A stretch of DNA of 25,519 nucleotides from Mycetocola_B reblochoni (lineage in GTDB: Bacteria; Actinomycetota; Actinomycetes; Actinomycetales; Microbacteriaceae): contig NZ_RCUW01000019.1 of assembly GCF_003667525.1 (NCBI RefSeq), forward strand, positions 1 to 25,519. Direction: 5' to 3'. The notes beneath the pieces were generated by a model, which saw nothing but the letters and a program-made list of their open reading frames with translations, made no database searches and was not told where the DNA came from. Within the stretch, counting starts at the first letter, position 1. Every line of letters begins with the position of its first letter. A program made the translations under genes and the position numbers. Shown in pieces: positions 1 through 5,699 of this stretch.

Positions 1-9
1 GCAGAACCC

Positions 10-42
10 TCAGGAATCATGATTATCCATCAGGATTCCTGA
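10..42. repeat. Inverted repeat (9-bp arms) at left edge
   Basis: TCAGGAATC at 10-18 and GATTCCTGA at 34-42 are perfect reverse complements separated by 15 nt. There is no T-run after either arm, so an ordinary intrinsic terminator is not clearly supported. It could end a gene lying left of the window or be a protein-binding site. The first 155 bases hold no gene I can support. Confidence 0.4.
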
Positions 43-140
43 ACGTGGTCGAGGCCAGCTTGGAGGCTGGGGAGACGCACCTAAGCGGCATGAAGATCAG
101 TCTGGAAGATGCGGGTCTAGAGACAAACGTCTAGAAGTTC

Positions 141-153
141 GGGGATTTTCCCC
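141..153 (-). terminator. Small hairpin after the ACR3-type gene
   Basis: GGGGA and TCCCC pair around a TTT loop, directly after the stop codon of the minus-strand transporter gene. The stem is only 5 bp and no clear U-tract follows, so it is a weak terminator candidate placed by position. Confidence 0.3.
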
Positions 154-155
154 TC

Positions 156-1151
156 TCATCCCATCCTGGCGGCACTTCCGCGCGTGTGGCGTGGGAGCGG
201 AAGCAAGCGTGGGATGAGTCGGACGAAGATCACCATCACGATGAGTTCGACCAAGGTTTGGGTCACCACGACCAGTGGGGCAAGGTGATAGGCGGCGGGG
301 AGAGCAAGCACAAGTGGGAGGACGACAAGCGAGTTGCGCGTCGCACCGCTGAACACGACCGCGCGAGTTCCAGGCACGTCGAGTCTTGCTGCCTTGCCAG
401 CGAGGATGCCGATGGGCACCATGATGGCGGCGAAGAAGATGTAAACGGGGATCGCTAGGAGCAGTGCGTCGAGTCTCGCGCTCACGCCGCCGATCTGGGA
501 TGAGACCACGACGATGAGGGTGAGCATCATCAGCGGCACCATCGTCCCGAGAGCCAAGGCTTCGAGCGCTCTGCCCCAGCGGGTGCGTGCGGCCGCGATC
601 TGGGTGAGGACGGCTGCGGCGAGCGGCAGGGCGATGAGTAGTAAGAACGCTTCGAGGAACGGGGCGAGGTCGACCGTAGCGACGAAGTCGGCTCCGACGA
701 AGAGCCAGAGGTAGAACGGGAGCGGCGACATCTGGGCGAGCATCAGTAGCGGAGCCGCAGCAAGGAGTCGGCCTTTTGCTCCGCCCGCGATCCCGGTGAA
801 CACGATCACATAGTCCACGCACGGCGTCAGCAGTACGAACAGCACCCCGATAAGGATCACCTGGTCGTGTGCGACGATCCGCGAGAGCCCCCACACCACG
901 ACGGGCACGAGGACGAAGTTCATCACGAGCACCGTGGTGAGGAACCGCCAGTCTCGGAACGCCTGCCCGATCTGTCGAAACGGCACTCCGAGGAAGGTGG
1001 CGTACAGCAGCAGACCAAGCACGGGATTGATCGCGACCTCGGCCGGATGCGCGACCGACGGGAGCAGGAGCCCGGCGAGCACGCCGACGACGAGCGCAGC
1101 CAGGTAGAGCGGCACCTGGAACCGCTCCATCCATTCAACCCCGGCACGCAT
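156..1151 (-). CDS. Arsenic resistance transporter, ACR3 / bile acid:Na+ symporter type
   Basis: A 331-residue, highly hydrophobic protein with about ten membrane segments, the length and topology of the ACR3/bile acid:sodium symporter (BASS) superfamily. The segment LLTPCVDYVIVFTG around residues 107-120, with Cys111 in a membrane helix, resembles the TM4 cysteine region needed for arsenite export in ACR3 proteins and is typical of actinobacterial arsenic resistance proteins. It would act in the cytoplasmic membrane as an arsenite (or related oxyanion) efflux carrier. It is transcribed away from the CmtR-like gene at 1204, with about 50 bp between the starts, so the palindrome at 1193-1214 may control both. 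The ATG at 1151 and the in-frame ATG at 1130 both lack a good ribosome site. Substrate is inferred from family; cadmium and other metals are the likely substrates of the neighbouring genes. Confidence 0.8.
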   Translation of the reverse strand: MRAGVEWMERFQVPLYLAALVVGVLAGLLLPSVAHPAEVAINPVLGLLLYATFLGVPFRQIGQAFRDWRFLTTVLVMNFVLVPVVVWGLSRIVAHDQVILIGVLFVLLTPCVDYVIVFTGIAGGAKGRLLAAAPLLMLAQMSPLPFYLWLFVGADFVATVDLAPFLEAFLLLIALPLAAAVLTQIAAARTRWGRALEALALGTMVPLMMLTLIVVVSSQIGGVSARLDALLLAIPVYIFFAAIMVPIGILAGKAARLDVPGTRAVVFSGATRNSLVVLPLVLALPAAYHLAPLVVVTQTLVELIVMVIFVRLIPRLLPLPRHTRGSAARMG

Positions 1152-1191
1152 GGCTCTCAGTCTTTCATCCCGAATAGGTCATTATCTGATG

Positions 1192-1197
1192 TATAGT
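1192..1197 (+). promoter_or_regulatory. -10 hexamer of the metal-sensor operon
   Basis: TATAGT lies 6 nt before the ATG at 1204. The expected transcription start is therefore at or next to the start codon, which suggests a leaderless mRNA. No ribosome site is visible and no good -35 was seen. Confidence 0.45.
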
Positions 1198-1214
1198 CAC
1201 TGTATGCTGACTAT
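1193..1214. promoter_or_regulatory. Perfect palindromic operator candidate for the CmtR-like sensor
   Basis: ATAGTCA at 1193-1199 and TGACTAT at 1208-1214 are perfect inverted repeats separated by 8 nt. The site overlaps the -10 hexamer and the start codon of the sensor gene. ArsR/SmtB repressors bind inverted repeats over their own promoters and release them on metal binding, so autorepression is the natural reading. Confidence 0.55.
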
Positions 1215-1563
1215 TGCTCCTCGGGTGGACGTGATGAACCGGCTGGGCCGGGCGATGGCCGACCCGACCCGCTCCCGCATCCTGCTCTCACTCCTGACCG
1301 CGCCGGGATACCCAGCCAAGCTCGCCCGCGACCTTGGCTTGTCGCGCACAAACGTGTCGAACCACCTGGCGTGCCTGCGCGGGTGCGGGATCGTCGTCGC
1401 GGAACCCGAGGGCCGACAGACCCGCTACGAGATCGCGGACCCGCACCTCGCCGCCGCGTTGATGGCGCTGGTGGATGTGACGCTCGCGGTCGATGAGAAC
1501 GCGCCCTGCCTCGACCCCGCCTGCACCATTCCGGGCTGCTGCGCTCCAGGGACTGAAAAGTGA
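1204..1563 (+). CDS. cmtR: ArsR/SmtB-family metal sensor, CmtR-like (Cd/Pb-type)
   Basis: A 119-residue winged-helix repressor. It opens MLT like mycobacterial CmtR, carries RLGRAMADPTRSRILLSLL, the recognition-helix region LARDLGLSRTNVSNHLACLRGCGIV, and later DENAPC. The cysteines in ACLRGC and the downstream APC match the metal ligands of CmtR (Cys57, Cys61 and Cys102 in the M. tuberculosis protein), which senses Cd(II) and Pb(II). Extra cysteines follow (CLDPAC, then GCC). I chose ATG 1204 over the upstream ATG at 1150 because the protein alignment starts there and because the -10 lies just before it. The stop overlaps the GTG of the CDF gene (GTGA), so the two are translationally coupled. 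It probably represses its own operon and perhaps the divergent ACR3-type gene. Confidence 0.85.
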   Translation: MLTIAPRVDVMNRLGRAMADPTRSRILLSLLTAPGYPAKLARDLGLSRTNVSNHLACLRGCGIVVAEPEGRQTRYEIADPHLAAALMALVDVTLAVDENAPCLDPACTIPGCCAPGTEK

Positions 1564-2246
1564 CCGCGCCGGTTTTGACCGCCGAACGCACGAGCGTGTT
1601 GCGGCGGCGGATCAGGATTGTGGTCGCGATCACGATTACCTGGAACGTGATCGAAGCGGTGGTCGCGCTGATCGCGGGCGGGATCGCGTCGTCGGCGGCG
1701 CTGATCGGCTTCGGCCTCGACTCGATCGTGGAAGTGCTCTCCGCAGCGGCCGTGGCATGGCAGTTCGCGGCCCCGAACCCTGAGCATCGGGAGAAGACGG
1801 CGCTCCGGGTGATCGCGGTGTCGTTCTTCGGGCTCGCCGCCTACGTCACCGTTGACGCGCTGCTGTCCCTGTTCGGTATGCGGGAGCCGGAGCATTCCAC
1901 CATCGGTATCGTGATCGCGGCTTTGAGTCTCCTGGTGATGCCGTTCCTTTCCTGGTTCGAGCGGCGCACTGGACGCGAACTCGGTTCCGCCTCCGCTGTC
2001 GCGGATTCCAAGCAGACCTTGATCTGCACCTACCTGTCCGCGGCGCTCCTCGTGGGCCTCGTACTCAACAGCTTGTTCGGATGGGCGTGGGCGGACTCCA
2101 TCGCCGCGCTCGTGATTGCCGGATTCGCCGTCCGCGAGGGCATTGAGGCTTGGCGAGGCGAAGCATGCTGTGCGACGCCGGTTGCTGCGCTGACGGGAGA
2201 ACGGGAATCCGCGCACTGCGCAGATGAATGCTGCGCGACACACTGA
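1560..2246 (+). CDS. Cation diffusion facilitator (CDF) family transporter
   Basis: A 228-residue membrane protein with about six hydrophobic segments. Polar motifs inside them are those of CDF carriers: GFGLDSIVE (residues about 50-58), SAVADSKQT and WADSIAALVIAGFAVREG, where paired aspartates bind metal. CDF proteins export divalent metals such as Zn, Cd or Co by proton exchange. The usual cytoplasmic C-terminal domain is missing. In its place is a short tail with CC, HC, CC and a final His, a plausible metal-binding cluster. The GTG start overlaps the sensor's TGA, placing it under CmtR-like control. Cadmium, lead or zinc is the likely substrate; this is inferred from the regulator. Confidence 0.82.
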   Translation: MTAPVLTAERTSVLRRRIRIVVAITITWNVIEAVVALIAGGIASSAALIGFGLDSIVEVLSAAAVAWQFAAPNPEHREKTALRVIAVSFFGLAAYVTVDALLSLFGMREPEHSTIGIVIAALSLLVMPFLSWFERRTGRELGSASAVADSKQTLICTYLSAALLVGLVLNSLFGWAWADSIAALVIAGFAVREGIEAWRGEACCATPVAALTGERESAHCADECCATH

Positions 2247-2505
2247 GCATCTCGCTCGCCGGCCGGATATCCAGCACGGATATGGGATGCACGCAAAGTT
2301 TCACGCCGCCCGATATACGTAACTCTCCAGCTGCGATCGACGACTCCCATGCTGTGGCGCATGAGACCATGAACGAGATGCTTCTGATTCTGCGATGGGC
2401 GCGTGTTGCGGGAGATGCGAGGCCGGGCGGACGCCTCCACTCACTGAGGTATCCGCTGCGCGTCAGCTTCTCGCCTTCCTCTGATCCGGGACGGGCATTG
2501 CCCGC
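2247..2505. other. Convergent intergenic stretch without a supported gene
   Basis: This lies between the plus-strand CDF gene and the minus-strand unknown gene. Open frames across it are arginine/serine-rich and look like shadows. The only structure I see is the small hairpin at 2492-2504. I see no RNA gene or mobile-element end. Confidence 0.5.
2492..2504 (-). terminator. Small hairpin after the tandem unknown genes
   Basis: CGGGC and GCCCG pair around an ATT loop immediately beyond the stop of the minus-strand gene ending at 2506. The stem is 5 bp without a U-tract; it is a candidate terminator by position only. Confidence 0.3.
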
Positions 2506-2997
2506 TCAGTGGAGTCGTATTTGCGCGAGGGCGATTGTGCCAGTGCAGGTAAGCGCGAGAAGGTCTCCGGGCCGTACGGACGGAGGAAGTCGCGCCCTGA
2601 GTGTCGCTTGTGCGCCAGCGGATCGCAGGAGGCACGTCCTCCGGTGATGCGCGTTCGGGTTCTTAAGGAGGAGGGAGTCAAGCACACGGGCTTCCAGCGC
2701 TTGGAGGTCACAGTCGATCTGAAGTTCTGTAGGGAGCCCCCTGCCTGCACGTGGGACGCATTCACGGATCGTTGCGATGACGATAGTGCGATGCTCGTCT
2801 CCTTCCACCCGGGTGCCGCTGGGTGCGATCAGCACGCAGGGGGTTCCTCGTTCTGCGGCAAGGGCTGTCAGCGATTGGGGGCCGCACCAGATATCGGGAT
2901 CAGTGAAGGTGGTGCCCTCGGGCCACAGAGGGGTGTCTTGATAGAGCGCGCTGAGTGCCATCGCTCTGGATGAGATCAATGTGTGCAGGATGCTCAC
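2506..2997 (-). CDS. Unknown protein, downstream member of a tandem paralogous pair
   Basis: A 163-residue soluble protein that I cannot assign to a named family. It aligns along its whole length with the product of the upstream gene: the openings MSILHTLISS / MTLTEILPTL, the region ending in TPCVLIA / TPALLTG, the block around QIDCDLQALEARVLDS / LTDCRFDRVRPCWEEC, and the endings GDLLALTCTGTIALAQIR / GDLLTVPCAGAVALRDVR. A conserved cysteine sits in each of the last two blocks. No signal peptide or membrane segment is visible. The start overlaps the stop of the upstream gene (2994-2997), so the two are translationally coupled and their products may work together. The function is unknown. Confidence 0.65.
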   Translation of the reverse strand: MSILHTLISSRAMALSALYQDTPLWPEGTTFTDPDIWCGPQSLTALAAERGTPCVLIAPSGTRVEGDEHRTIVIATIRECVPRAGRGLPTELQIDCDLQALEARVLDSLLLKNPNAHHRRTCLLRSAGAQATLRARLPPSVRPGDLLALTCTGTIALAQIRLH

Positions 2998-3554
2998 CGG
3001 ATCACCTCGAGTACAGGCCTCGTCCGAGCGAAGGTCGCGTTTGGTTGTGGGCGAACGTCGCGGAGGGCGACAGCGCCGGCACAGGGCACGGTGAGGAGGT
3101 CACCCTGGTGAATGTCACCGGGGAGTTTCACGCTGGGGTATGGCCATGGTGCGGCACCGGATTCGCCGGGGATGAGAGCGATGTCGGAGTTTCGCGCGGT
3201 TGAGGTGCGGCCGATGAGCCGGCATTCCTCCCAGCAGGGTCTGACGCGGTCGAATCTGCAATCGGTGAGAGCGACGCGTTTCCCGGTTTCGGTGTCGATG
3301 CGGAGCGTGATTCGGAAGATCAGCACGGTGACGTCTGAGTCTGAATCTCGCGCGCCTGCCAGATACGTCTGGGGGCTGGGCAGGTCGCCGGTGAGGAGCG
3401 CCGGAGTGCTGCTTAATTCGACGAGCCTGGTGAGGGACACCCCGCCCACAATGACATCCGTGGTGGTGGGCATGGTGTGTTCGGGCCGATGCCGAGAGTT
3501 GAGTGGGTCGGGGATGCTGTGTCTGAGCGTGGGCAGGATCTCGGTGAGAGTCAT
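2994..3554 (-). CDS. Unknown protein, upstream member of a tandem paralogous pair
   Basis: A 186-residue soluble protein of unknown function, paralogous to the product of the next gene. Its most distinctive part is the C-terminal half: a Cys-containing segment (TDCRFDRVRPCWEECRL), then LPGDIHQGDLLTVPCAGAVALRDVR, which resembles a small beta-rich domain. I start it at ATG 3554, with AAGG just upstream as a close-set ribosome site; an in-frame ATG at 3473 (MPTTTDV) is possible and would remove a Pro/His/Arg-rich leader. It is divergent from the kdp operon and shares the roughly 300-bp upstream region with it. Nothing in the sequence gives a function. Confidence 0.68.
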   Translation of the reverse strand: MTLTEILPTLRHSIPDPLNSRHRPEHTMPTTTDVIVGGVSLTRLVELSSTPALLTGDLPSPQTYLAGARDSDSDVTVLIFRITLRIDTETGKRVALTDCRFDRVRPCWEECRLIGRTSTARNSDIALIPGESGAAPWPYPSVKLPGDIHQGDLLTVPCAGAVALRDVRPQPNATFARTRPVLEVIR

Positions 3555-3853
3555 GCCTTCACTTCTATGCCGTACAGCCGTCTCGCTGAAGAGCTACTCA
3601 CGGAACTCATGCGGGTTCGACGTCGAACGCTGACGACGTCGAGAAGGCCTGCTGCGGCTGTTCCCGGAGCCGCGGAAACACATCGGTAGGGCGCGGTGTG
3701 AGCGAGATGTCAGGGTCTTTCGGATTTGCGTATGGGTTCCGTTAGGACGCCTATTTCGCCGGTCTTGTCGGGTGTTTGATCGGGAGTTGCGACCGAATCT
3801 CGGGTCGTGCGGTAAGCGGTTCTGCTGCCGCTGCCAGTCGAATGGAGCTTGTT
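3555..3853. promoter_or_regulatory. Divergent regulatory region between the unknown pair and kdp
   Basis: About 300 bp with no supported gene. It must hold the promoters of the kdp operon and of the minus-strand pair. It contains the 14-bp palindrome at 3615-3628, a second CGACGTCG at 3634-3641, and a possible hairpin around 3790-3807. I could not identify a riboswitch or a recognised KdpE box. Confidence 0.45.
3615..3628. promoter_or_regulatory. 14-bp perfect palindrome upstream of kdp
   Basis: GTTCGACGTCGAAC is perfectly self-complementary. Its core CGACGTCG recurs at 3634-3641, exactly 16 bp further on. Two equal half-sites 16 bp apart in a divergent promoter region would suit a dimeric regulator bound twice. 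Short GC-rich palindromes are common in such DNA, so this is tentative. Confidence 0.35.
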
Positions 3854-3937
3854 GTGCTTGACCTCGTCTACGTGCTCGGCGTGATCGTCGTGTTCGTGGT
3901 CGTCGGGCTGCTGGGGAAGGCGGTGGAGAAGCTGTGA
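3854..3937 (+). CDS. 27-residue membrane microprotein at the head of the kdp operon
   Basis: The GTG at 3854 has GGAG six bases upstream (3844-3847), much better than the in-frame ATG at 3842, which has no ribosome site. The peptide reads MLDLVYVLGVIVVFVVVGLL, then GKAVEKL: one membrane helix with a basic/amphipathic end. Its stop TGA overlaps the GTG of kdpF, so translation is coupled. It resembles KdpF in size and plan but is a separate frame and lacks the KPERF ending. It may be an additional small subunit or assembly/stability factor of the KdpABC pump, or act on KdpD. That role is inference from position and coupling. Confidence 0.65.
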   Translation: MLDLVYVLGVIVVFVVVGLLGKAVEKL

Positions 3938-4023
3938 TCATCTTTGAACTTCTCGCCGCCGGTCTTGGAGTTGCGGCGATCGTGTATCTCGTGTTCGCTC
4001 TCGTGAAACCGGAGCGCTTCTGA
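3934..4023 (+). CDS. kdpF: KdpF small subunit of the K+-transporting ATPase
   Basis: A 29-residue single-helix peptide starting GTG: MIIFELLAAGLGVAAIVYLV, then FALVKPERF. The ending with Pro-Glu-(K/R)-Phe and the place directly before kdpA are diagnostic of KdpF, which stabilises the KdpABC complex in the cytoplasmic membrane. Its start overlaps the stop of the upstream microprotein, and its stop overlaps the ATG of kdpA (TGATG). Confidence 0.9.
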   Translation: MIIFELLAAGLGVAAIVYLVFALVKPERF

Positions 4024-5696
4024 TGACTCTGATGTATGCGCTTCTCGCGCTCGCGACCGTCGCGATCGTCCTGGCCGTTCTGTACCGTCCCTTCGGCGAC
4101 TACATGGCGTGGGTGTACACGTCTCGCAAGGATTGGAAGATCGAACGCGGGATCTACAAGGTCATCGGTGTCGACGCGAAGGCCGAGCAGACCTGGCAGG
4201 CGTATCTGCGCGGCGTGCTCGCGTTCTCCGCGGTCGGTGTGCTGATCGTCTACACCCTGCAGCGCTTTCAGCAGTGGCTTCCGTACTCGTTGGGGCTCCC
4301 GGCGCCCTCGGAATCGCTCTCGTTCAACACTGCGGTGTCGTTCGTCACGAACACGAACTGGCAGTCGTATTCTCCGGAGCTCACGCTCGGATACACGGTG
4401 CAGTTCGCGGGCCTTGCGGTGCAGAACTTCGTCTCCGCCGCGGTGGGTATCGCGGTCGCGATCGCTCTGGTGCGTGGGTTCGCGTATCGCCGGTCGGGCA
4501 CGATCGGGAACTTCTGGGTGGATCTGATCCGTGGCACGCTGCGTATCCTGCTGCCCATCGCGGTTCTCGGCGCGATCGTGCTCATGATCGGCGGGGTGAT
4601 CCAGAACTTCAACGGCTTCACCACCGTGACCACTCTCACCGGTGGCACACAGACGGTCCCTGGTGGGCCGACGGCGTCTCAGGAAGTCATCAAGCTCTTG
4701 GGCACCAACGGTGGTGGATTCTTCAACGCGAACTCCTCTCACCCGTTCGAGAACCCGACACCGTGGACCAGCATGTTCGAGATCCTGCTGATGCTCGCCA
4801 TCCCGTTCTCCCTGCCCCGCACCTTTGGCCGCATGGTCGGTGACAACCGTCAGGGGGTTGCGATCGTCTCGGTCATGGCGGTGCTCTATATCGCCTCGTT
4901 CAGCATCCTCACTGCACTGGAAAGCGCAGGAATGGGCACCGCCCCGGGTCTCGCCGGCGGCGCGATGGAGGGCAAGGAGCAGCGGTTCGGGATCATCGGC
5001 TCGACGCTGTTCGCGACCACGAGCACCGGCACCTCCACTGGTGCGGTGAACTCGATGCACGACTCGTACACCGCGCTGGGCGGGATGATGCCCATGCTGA
5101 ACATGATGCTCGGCGAGGTCACCCCCGGCGGAGTCGGTTCAGGCTTGTACGCGATCCTCATTCTCGCAGTGATCGCCGTGTTCATCTCAGGCCTGCTCAT
5201 CGGCCGCACACCGGAATACCTGGGCAAGAAGATCGGCCCGCGCGAGATCAAGCTCGCAGCCCTCTACATCCTCGTCATGCCCACCCTCGTACTCGCCGGC
5301 ACGGCGTTGAGCTTCGCGCTCCCCGGCGTCCGGGAAAAGGTGGAGAGCACCTCGATCTGGAACCCCGGCATCCACGGCATGTCCGAGGTGCTGTACGCGT
5401 TCACGTCGGCTGCGAATAACAACGGTTCCGCGTTCGCGGGTCTGACGGCGAACACGCCATGGCTGAACACCGCGCTAGGGGTGGCGATGCTGCTGGGCCG
5501 GTTCGTGCCGATCGTGTTCGTTCTCGCCCTGGCCGGCTCGCTCGCCGCGCAGGACAAGGTTCCCACTACTTCGGGCACCCTCCCCACCCACCGTCCGATG
5601 TTTATCGGACTCCTCACTGCGGTCACCGTCCTGGTGACGGCACTGACCTTCTTCCCCGTTCTCGCGCTAGGTCCCCTAGCTGAAGGGCTGATGTAA
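4023..5696 (+). CDS. kdpA: K+-transporting ATPase subunit A (channel-like subunit)
   Basis: A 557-residue integral membrane protein, the standard length for KdpA. It belongs to the superfamily of K+ transporters built from four MPM repeats and forms the selectivity filter that receives K+ from outside and passes it towards KdpB. Recognisable segments include FNTAVSFVTNTNWQSY near residue 100, the strongly conserved TNGGGFFNANSSHPFENPTP near residue 230 and ATTSTGTSTGAVNSMHDSYT near residue 330, which are filter-loop regions. A further one is FTSAANNNGSAFAGL near residue 460. The ATG overlaps the kdpF stop. The sequence is intact with no frameshift. Confidence 0.97.
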   Translation: MTLMYALLALATVAIVLAVLYRPFGDYMAWVYTSRKDWKIERGIYKVIGVDAKAEQTWQAYLRGVLAFSAVGVLIVYTLQRFQQWLPYSLGLPAPSESLSFNTAVSFVTNTNWQSYSPELTLGYTVQFAGLAVQNFVSAAVGIAVAIALVRGFAYRRSGTIGNFWVDLIRGTLRILLPIAVLGAIVLMIGGVIQNFNGFTTVTTLTGGTQTVPGGPTASQEVIKLLGTNGGGFFNANSSHPFENPTPWTSMFEILLMLAIPFSLPRTFGRMVGDNRQGVAIVSVMAVLYIASFSILTALESAGMGTAPGLAGGAMEGKEQRFGIIGSTLFATTSTGTSTGAVNSMHDSYTALGGMMPMLNMMLGEVTPGGVGSGLYAILILAVIAVFISGLLIGRTPEYLGKKIGPREIKLAALYILVMPTLVLAGTALSFALPGVREKVESTSIWNPGIHGMSEVLYAFTSAANNNGSAFAGLTANTPWLNTALGVAMLLGRFVPIVFVLALAGSLAAQDKVPTTSGTLPTHRPMFIGLLTAVTVLVTALTFFPVLALGPLAEGLM

Positions 5697-5699
5697 CCC

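Noticed and set aside
97..1134. Long minus-strand open frame overlapping the ACR3-type gene
   Set aside because: Arg/Pro-rich shadow of the transporter frame with no recognisable motif.
1425..2243. 272-codon minus-strand frame opposite the CDF gene
   Set aside because: Low-complexity, charge-rich shadow; the opposite strand encodes a clear CDF protein.
3567..3689. 40-codon plus-strand frame (MPYSRLAEELLTELMRVRRR…) in the kdp divergent region
   Set aside because: No ribosome site; it spans the palindrome and promoter region. It looks protein-like at the start, so a decayed gene cannot be excluded.
3690..3853. Possible riboswitch (c-di-AMP type) before kdp
   Set aside because: I could not recognise the conserved core of any known K+-linked riboswitch; only weak hairpins are visible.
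3594..5060. 488-codon minus-strand frame across kdpA and its upstream region
   Set aside because: Arg/Asp/His-rich composition typical of the antisense of a GC-rich membrane gene; kdpA is unambiguous.
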